Shown: positions 59,514-64,000 of the stretch, piece after piece
How the letters are laid out: each line of letters opens with the position of its first letter
Numbering within the stretch: the stretch's first letter is position 1
Source of the DNA: Conexibacter woesei DSM 14684
Lineage (GTDB): Bacteria; Actinomycetota; Thermoleophilia; Solirubrobacterales; Solirubrobacteraceae
Reading direction: 5' to 3'
DNA length: 64,000 nt
Assembly: GCF_000025265.1 (NCBI RefSeq)
Contig: NC_013739.1
Location: 3,224,001-3,288,000 of the forward strand
The notes under the pieces: model-generated
What the model was told of the DNA's origin: nothing
Databases searched by the model: none
Seen by the model: the letters and a program-made list of their open reading frames with translations, nothing else
Made by a program: the position numbers and the translations under genes

Positions 59514-60923
59514 TCAGCGGATGCGGAAGTCGGCGTGTCTGATCAGCTGGAGCGCGTACTCCAGCCAGAAGGCGCCGGTCGGCGGGATTCTGGCGAAGAA
59601 CGCTCTGCCGCAGCCGCCGGCGGAGCGGCCGGGGTTGCCGATCCAGAAGAGGCCGTCGAGGCTGCGGTACTGCGGCGGCACGGCGGACGTCGGCTTGGGG
59701 CCGAGGCCGCGTCCGGGAGCGTTGCAGCGGTAGGAGTTCCCCTCCTTGACGCGGTCTCTCGGGACGAGCGGGCCCTGGCCGTTGCTCGACGTGTTGACGA
59801 CGAAGCGCGGTCTGCCGCCGAGCAGGCGGACCAGCAGGCGGCCGTAGGCGATCTCGCGCCGCGTCGTGTTCTGGTGCGTGGCGTTCGTGAAGAAGCCCTC
59901 GATCTTGTGGACGCCGACGCGTCTCAGCAGCCAGGCTATGTACCGCGGCTGGTGCGCCAGGCCGCTGCCGGCGTCGACGTAGACGACCGCGTGGGGGAGC
60001 TTCGAAAGCACGTCGATCGCATAGCGGACCTCCTCGGTGCGGCGGTTCAGGCCGGCACGCGAGAGGCATCTGGTCGTGATCAGCGCGTCGATCTCGTAGA
60101 AGAGGACGATCCGCTGGTTGCCGACGCCCGCGGCGAACTCGTCGTACCAGCGCTTGTACGACTCGGCGTCGGCGGCGGAGTCGCTGACGCCGCCGCACTC
60201 GAGGTGCTTGAGACGGTAGGTCGCGACCAGCGGCACCGCGCCGGGGTCCTCGGTCTGGACGCGCTGGAGGTAGGTCGCGAGCTCGTGGCGCGGGTTCTTC
60301 GTCCACGTGCCGAAGCGCTTCGTCTCAGGCTGCTCGGCGATCACGCGCAGCTGGGAGGCCGCGCCCGGATTCGTCCGGCGGTATCTCTTGATCGCCATCT
60401 GCGCCAGGCCCCACTCCTCGTCGACGAAGAAGCGCGCGCCCTGGAGCGGGTTGCCGTTCGTCGGCGCGACGTCGAGGCCGAGCGGGTTGAGCGGGTCGCG
60501 CTCGGCGCCGACGGCGTCGTTGTCGACGATCGTCAGGATGCCGCGGTTGGGCTCGCCGAGCCGCATCGGATGCGGGCCGTAGATCCCGACCTTCACCGTC
60601 TCGGACGCCTCGACGATCGTGTCGTCGACGATCGGGATCCGGAACGACGCCTCGCGCTGGCCCGGGGCGAACTCGATCCGGCCCTGGACGGGCTTCCAGT
60701 CCTGGTTCGCCTCGGCGCTGCGGTCGTAGTACGCGTCGTAGCGGACCTGGCCGGCACCGCCGGCATCGTCGCGCACGACCGTGATGACGGCATCGCCGTC
60801 ACCTTCGTTCACGGTGAATTGGCTGGAGGTGAGCTGCACGCTGCCGCGCGCGGACGCCGCGGCGGGAGCGAGTGCCAGCGCGGCGAGCGCGAGCAGCACG
60901 AGACGGAGCAGAGGCTGGGGCAT
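59514..60923 (-). CDS. Secreted Calx-beta/GH6-like glycoside hydrolase, copy 2
   Basis: 469 aa. Same architecture as its neighbour: signal peptide (1-26), Calx-beta (VNEGDGDAVITVVR), then the GH6-like domain with ESYKRWYDEFAAGVGNQRIVLFYEIDAL, VVYVDAGSG, KIEGFFTN, CNAPGRGLGPKP, DGLFWIGNPG. As in copy 1 the RDCAA position reads KHLECG. The two are in tandem, same strand, 131 bp apart, and clearly a duplication; identity appears well over half across the GH6-like part by eye. Confidence 0.8.
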   Translation of the reverse strand: MPQPLLRLVLLALAALALAPAAASARGSVQLTSSQFTVNEGDGDAVITVVRDDAGGAGQVRYDAYYDRSAEANQDWKPVQGRIEFAPGQREASFRIPIVDDTIVEASETVKVGIYGPHPMRLGEPNRGILTIVDNDAVGAERDPLNPLGLDVAPTNGNPLQGARFFVDEEWGLAQMAIKRYRRTNPGAASQLRVIAEQPETKRFGTWTKNPRHELATYLQRVQTEDPGAVPLVATYRLKHLECGGVSDSAADAESYKRWYDEFAAGVGNQRIVLFYEIDALITTRCLSRAGLNRRTEEVRYAIDVLSKLPHAVVYVDAGSGLAHQPRYIAWLLRRVGVHKIEGFFTNATHQNTTRREIAYGRLLVRLLGGRPRFVVNTSSNGQGPLVPRDRVKEGNSYRCNAPGRGLGPKPTSAVPPQYRSLDGLFWIGNPGRSAGGCGRAFFARIPPTGAFWLEYALQLIRHADFRIR

Positions 60924-61039
60924 GGGCAACCGGGAGCGGGAGGGGACGGGACGTGCTGCCCCCGCTTGATCGGTCGCGCGCATGCGCGCCTGAGCGTCCG
61001 CGTCCGCGGACGGACGAATGGACGAATTGACAGGCCCGC

Positions 61040-61378
61040 TCAGCGTGCGCTGTAGCGCGTGCCGGCGTTCAGCGCCAGCTGAGCGAGCCCGAGGCCGGCG
61101 AGGAAGATCGCCGCGGTGCCCGAGCCGGCGAGCGCGAGCGGGAGCGCGACGACGATCGCACCGAACGCGAGTCCGTAGTCGAAGCTCTGGTGAGCCGAGA
61201 CGCGCTGCGGCTGGGTCGCGTCGAGCGCGAGGCCGATCGCGAGCACGCCGACGACGACCGAGACGACGGCCCCGGCGGGGGTGAAGCCGAGCGCGAACGG
61301 CGCCACCAGCGCGAGCACGCCGGCGAGCAGCTCGATCGCGCCGTGGGCGGAGAGGGAGATGGGTCGAAGTACGAGCAT
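61040..61378 (-). CDS. Small membrane protein (SPW/DUF308-like)
   Basis: 112 aa with four hydrophobic helices (AIELLAGVLALVAPFALGF, VVSVVVGVLAIGLAL, FDYGLAFGAIVVALPLALA, AIFLAGLGLAQLAL) and short loops, like SPW-repeat or DUF308 proteins of actinobacteria. A perfect CRP-type site lies 36-53 bases before its ATG, which suggests cAMP-type control. Function unknown. Confidence 0.75.
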   Translation of the reverse strand: MLVLRPISLSAHGAIELLAGVLALVAPFALGFTPAGAVVSVVVGVLAIGLALDATQPQRVSAHQSFDYGLAFGAIVVALPLALAGSGTAAIFLAGLGLAQLALNAGTRYSAR

Positions 61379-61413
61379 CGTGCGGCCATGATGCGCCAGT
61401 TGAACGCCGACGT

Positions 61414-61446
61414 ATGTGAGACGGATCACATGCAGGAACCCCTGCA
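61414..61446. promoter_or_regulatory. CRP/GlxR-type site with adjacent palindrome
   Basis: ATGTGA-GACGGA-TCACAT (61414-61431) contains the exact TGTGAN6TCACA core. Directly after it TGCAGG-AACC-CCTGCA (61431-61446) forms a second perfect dyad. The pair lies between the small membrane protein (minus) and tlyA (plus, start 61521). Confidence 0.7.
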
Positions 61447-61505
61447 AACACGCGGTTGGCACGCCGGGTGACGGCGCTGCTGCAGGGCCGGAGCGCCCGC
61501 CCCGG

Positions 61506-61511
61506 TAGCGT
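61506..61511 (+). promoter_or_regulatory. -10 element of tlyA
   Basis: TAGCGT followed by 9 bases and GTG 61521. Leaderless pattern. Confidence 0.55.
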
Positions 61512-61520
61512 TTCCGCGCG

Positions 61521-62396
61521 GTGACGACGAAGATGCGACTCGACACGCTGCTCGCGGAGCGAGGCGTCTTCGCCTCACGTTCGCGTGCGGCCGCGTCCGT
61601 GCTCGCCGGCGAGGTGCTGCTCGGAAGCGACCGCCGCCGTGCCGAGAAGCCCGGCCAGCTGGTCCCCGCCGACGTCGAGGTCGACGTCGCCGAAGCGCCC
61701 GACTTCGTCTCGCGCGGCGGACGCAAGCTCGCCAACGCGCTCGACGCGATCGGGCTCGACGTCGCCGGTCGCCGCGCGCTCGACGTCGGCGCTTCGACGG
61801 GCGGCTTCACCGACTGCCTGCTCCAGCGCGGCGCCGCGCACGTCGTCGCGCTCGACGTCGCCTACGGCGAGCTGCACTGGAAGATCCGCAACGACGAGCG
61901 CGTGACGGTGCTGGAGCGCGCCAACGCCCGCCGCGTCGAGCGCGAGCAGCTGCCGTACGCGCCGGACCTGCTCGTCGCCGACGTCTCGTTCATCTCGTTG
62001 ACCAAGGTCCTGCCGGCGGTGTTGGCGACGATGGACGAGCGCTTCGACGGCCTCGTGATGGTCAAGCCGCAGTTCGAGGTCGGGCGTGAGCGCGTCGGCA
62101 AGGGCGGTGTCGTGCGCGACGCCGCCGACCGCCGTGCCGCGCTCGTCGCGGTCGGCGAGGCGGCGCACGCGCTCGGCGCATCCGTGCTCGGCTTCGTGTC
62201 GTCAGGCCTGCCCGGCCCGAAGGGCAACAGGGAGACGTTCGTGCGGCTCGCCGAAGGCGGTCGCGCGGGCGCGCTCGACGAGCTGGACTCCGCGGCCCGG
62301 GAGGTCGAGGCGGAACCCGCGGCCAGAGGCCTTGGTTCCGTCGGAAGAACTCGCCCGGAGGCTCGTTCTTCCGGGCTGGAGGAGAACGATGAGTAG
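61521..62396 (+). CDS. tlyA: TlyA, rRNA 2'-O-methyltransferase
   Basis: 291 aa. The N-terminal S4 RNA-binding domain (RLDTLLAERGVFASRSRAAASVLAGEVLL) and an FtsJ-like methyltransferase domain with SAM motif LDVGASTGGFTDCLLQRGA, and the K-D-K-E catalytic set probably in SRGGRKL, VADVSFIS, VKPQFEVG, and the late Glu. TlyA methylates C1409 of 16S and C1920 of 23S rRNA in mycobacteria and gives capreomycin sensitivity. The last ~25 residues extend past the usual end. Overlaps nadK by 8 bases. Confidence 0.94.
   Translation: MTTKMRLDTLLAERGVFASRSRAAASVLAGEVLLGSDRRRAEKPGQLVPADVEVDVAEAPDFVSRGGRKLANALDAIGLDVAGRRALDVGASTGGFTDCLLQRGAAHVVALDVAYGELHWKIRNDERVTVLERANARRVEREQLPYAPDLLVADVSFISLTKVLPAVLATMDERFDGLVMVKPQFEVGRERVGKGGVVRDAADRRAALVAVGEAAHALGASVLGFVSSGLPGPKGNRETFVRLAEGGRAGALDELDSAAREVEAEPAARGLGSVGRTRPEARSSGLEENDE
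62342..62384 (+). promoter_or_regulatory. Mutually exclusive hairpins before the nadK ribosome site
   Basis: CGGAAGAAC (62342-62350) pairs perfectly with GTTCTTCCG (62365-62373), loop 14. GCCCGGA (62353-62359) pairs perfectly with TCCGGGC (62370-62376), loop 10. The two share 62370-62373 and cannot coexist. The ribosome site GGAGGAG (62378-62384) follows directly, 4 bases before ATG 62389. Confidence 0.5.
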
Positions 62397-63252
62397 ACGC
62401 CGCGTCGCGACGGTCTTCACGCACCGCCGGCCGACCGAGACGAGCGCCGCGCTCGGCGAGCTGGTCGCGGCCGCGCGCTCGGCCGGCTACACGCTGCGCT
62501 TCTCGCCCGAGGAGACGGTCAAGCACGGGCTGCGGGCCGAGCCGGGGATCGAGATCGACGCGCCGCCCGCGGCAGAGGCCGACCTCTGCGTCGTGCTCGG
62601 CGGCGACGGCACGATCCTGCACGGGCTGCGGACGTACGCGCGCAGCGGCGTGCCGGTCTTCGGCGTCAACTTCGGCGAGGTCGGCTTCCTCGCGACGGTC
62701 GACCCCGACGACGTCGCCAGCGGCCTGCGGCAGGCGTTCCGCGGCGACTACGAGGTGCTGTCGCTGCCCGGGATCGAGGCGCAGACCGGCGGCGGCGAGT
62801 GGCTCGCGATGAACGACGTCTCCTTCCACCGCCAGCAGGGACTGCGCGTCGCCGACCTCGCGGTCGAGGTCGGCGAGGAGGAGGTCGGGCGCGTCCGCTG
62901 CGACGGGCTCGTCGTCGCGACCCCGGCCGGCTCGACCGGCTACAACCTCGCCAACGGCGGGCCGGTGATGGCGTGGGGCGTGGAGGGCCTCGCGGTCTCC
63001 TACATCGCGCCGCACTCGCTGACCGCCCGCGCGCTCGTCGTCGCGCCGAACGACCCGATCACGATCCGCAACCGCTCCAGAGAGGAGCCGGTCGACGTCA
63101 GCGTCGACGGCCGCCCGGTCTGCGAGCTGCCGCCCGGCGGGGCGCTGTCGGCGCGTTTCAGCGACGACGTCGGCACGCTCGCGCAGGCGCACGGCGCGAG
63201 CTTCTATCACCGCCTGCGCGAGAAGTTCGGGCGCCTGGCGTCGGGCGCCTGA
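62389..63252 (+). CDS. nadK: NAD kinase
   Basis: 287 aa, phosphorylating NAD+ to NADP+. It has the catalytic GGDGTIL, NFGEVGFLATV, the NE/D-like LAMNDVSFHR, and the Gly-rich TPAGSTGYNLANGGPVM. Ribosome site GGAGGAG immediately upstream. Usual order tlyA-nadK-recN. A strong GC hairpin follows the stop. Confidence 0.95.
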   Translation: MSRRRVATVFTHRRPTETSAALGELVAAARSAGYTLRFSPEETVKHGLRAEPGIEIDAPPAAEADLCVVLGGDGTILHGLRTYARSGVPVFGVNFGEVGFLATVDPDDVASGLRQAFRGDYEVLSLPGIEAQTGGGEWLAMNDVSFHRQQGLRVADLAVEVGEEEVGRVRCDGLVVATPAGSTGYNLANGGPVMAWGVEGLAVSYIAPHSLTARALVVAPNDPITIRNRSREEPVDVSVDGRPVCELPPGGALSARFSDDVGTLAQAHGASFYHRLREKFGRLASGA

Positions 63253-63270
63253 GCGGCGACGGCCGCGGGG

Positions 63271-63289
63271 GCGTGCGCGGCGCGCACGC
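63271..63289 (+). terminator. GC hairpin after nadK
   Basis: GCGTGCGC (63271-63278) and GCGCACGC (63282-63289) form a perfect 8-bp stem with a 3-base loop, 18 bases after the nadK stop. No U-tract directly after; it also separates nadK from the LexA-controlled recN promoter. Confidence 0.5.
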
Positions 63290-63296
63290 GCCGCGT

Positions 63297-63310
63297 CGAA
63301 CAGGCGTTCG
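63297..63310 (+). promoter_or_regulatory. LexA (SOS) box of recN
   Basis: CGAACAGGCGTTCG matches CGAACN4GTTCG exactly, 35 bases before the recN ATG. recN is a classical SOS gene, so this site validates the LexA consensus for this organism. Confidence 0.8.
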
Positions 63311-63345
63311 CTTTTTCCGTCTGGCGCGGCTGGTTCACTGCGCGC

Positions 63346-64000
63346 ATGCTTCACGAGCTGCGGGTCGAGAACCTCCTCCTGATCGAACGCGCCGAGCTGC
63401 GGCTCGGGCCCGGCCTCAACGTGCTGACGGGCGAGACCGGCGCGGGCAAGACGATGCTCGCGCACGCGCTCGACCTGCTGCTCGGCGGCAAGGCCCGCAG
63501 CGGGATCGTGCGGCCGGGAGCGTCTGAGGCGTACGTCGAGGGCATCTTCGCGTTCCCGCAGCGGCTGCGGCAGGCGCTCGGCGACCGCCTGCCGGACGAC
63601 GCCGAGGAGCTGGTGCTCGCGCGGCGCGTGTGGCCGGACGGCCGCACCCGCGCTTACCTCAACGGCCGCTCCGCGACGGTCGGGGAGCTGCGCGAGATCG
63701 GCGGCGAGCTGCTCGCCTTCTACGGCCAGCACGAGCACCGCAGGCTGATGCTCGCCTCCGCCCAGCTGGAGATCCTCGACGGCTTCTGCGGCCCGCAGCA
63801 GCGCGAACGGCGGCAGCGCGCCGCAGCCGCCCACGCGGAGCTGCGCGCGCTGACGAAGCGCGCCGAGGAGCTGGGCGCGATCGGCGGGGCGCGCGAGCGC
63901 GAGCTGGACCTGCTCGAGTACGAGCTGCGCGAGATCGAGGAGGTCGACCCGAGCGAGGCGGAGCAGGCCGAGCTGACGGGCGAGCGCGAGCGGCTGCGCC
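63346..64000 (+). CDS. recN: DNA repair protein RecN (5' part)
   Basis: The first 218 codons are present; the gene runs off the window. SMC-like ATPase for double-strand-break repair. It begins MLHELRVENLLLIERAELRLGPGLNVLTGETGAGKT (Walker A GETGAGKT) and later has the conserved YGQHEHRRLM near residue 126. A LexA box precedes it. Confidence 0.95.
   Translation, partial: MLHELRVENLLLIERAELRLGPGLNVLTGETGAGKTMLAHALDLLLGGKARSGIVRPGASEAYVEGIFAFPQRLRQALGDRLPDDAEELVLARRVWPDGRTRAYLNGRSATVGELREIGGELLAFYGQHEHRRLMLASAQLEILDGFCGPQQRERRQRAAAAHAELRALTKRAEELGAIGGARERELDLLEYELREIEEVDPSEAEQAELTGERERLR

Overview
The window comes from a very GC-rich actinobacterium. The most likely lineage is Thermoleophilia/Solirubrobacterales (Conexibacter-like). 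This is an inference from base composition, gene content and gene order, not from a marker search. Three signs point there: the actinobacterial housekeeping order alaS-ruvX-mltG-aroE ... aroC-aroK/B-aroQ-pepQ ... efp-nusB ... tlyA-nadK-recN; TANNNT -10 elements a few bases before start codons, as in leaderless transcripts; and Gram-positive-type LexA boxes. No tRNA, rRNA, insertion sequence, prophage or CRISPR array was seen.

Layout. 0-2.6 kb: the end of an upstream gene, a NifU-like/MnmA fusion and a convergent D-2-hydroxyacid dehydrogenase. 2.6-5 kb: a SulP transporter and two small unknown genes. 5-15.1 kb: a divergent LysR regulator and a compact form I aerobic CO dehydrogenase operon (coxM-coxS-coxL-coxF-mocA-like-coxD-coxE-coxG-coxI). 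15.1-20.9 kb: alaS-ruvX-mltG-aroE. 20.9-32.3 kb: an accessory stretch with a dioxygenase and a HARE-HTH-like protein, a cupredoxin lipoprotein, a Xre/RES toxin-antitoxin pair, a copper-type cluster (DUF305, DUF6153-like, a periplasmic metal-binding protein, DUF4396), a CYTH protein, a kinase remnant, a two-component system, an O-methyltransferase, a zinc-ribbon protein and GrpB. 32.4-39.9 kb: an A24 prepilin peptidase, GntR plus glycolate/lactate oxidase, then aroC-aroKB(fused)-aroQ-pepQ. 39.9-53.8 kb: a second accessory block lying exactly between pepQ and efp. It holds an MFS exporter, a GH44 glycanase, a PAP2 phosphatase, a Xre regulator with a LexA-type box, a sulfatase with its formylglycine-generating enzyme, a calcium-repeat protein, an ABM monooxygenase, and a two-gene operon of exported DUF4214-repeat proteins. 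53.9-57.9 kb: efp-nusB-xseB-like-ispA-dxs. 58-61.4 kb: a third insertion with two paralogous Calx-beta/GH6-like secreted proteins and a small membrane protein. 61.5-64 kb: tlyA-nadK-recN (recN is cut by the window end).

How it fits together. The backbone makes shikimate and chorismate, isoprenoid precursors and translation factors. The accessory blocks add CO oxidation as an energy supplement, copper handling, and a secreted polysaccharide- and sulfate-ester-processing repertoire suited to an oligotrophic soil organism. Regulation is visible as probable leaderless promoters at a dozen genes, two LexA-type boxes, one CRP-type site, a CsoR-type operator, a FadR-type operator, a perfect palindrome over the alaS start, and alternative hairpins ahead of nadK and in the 27.4-27.6 kb gap.
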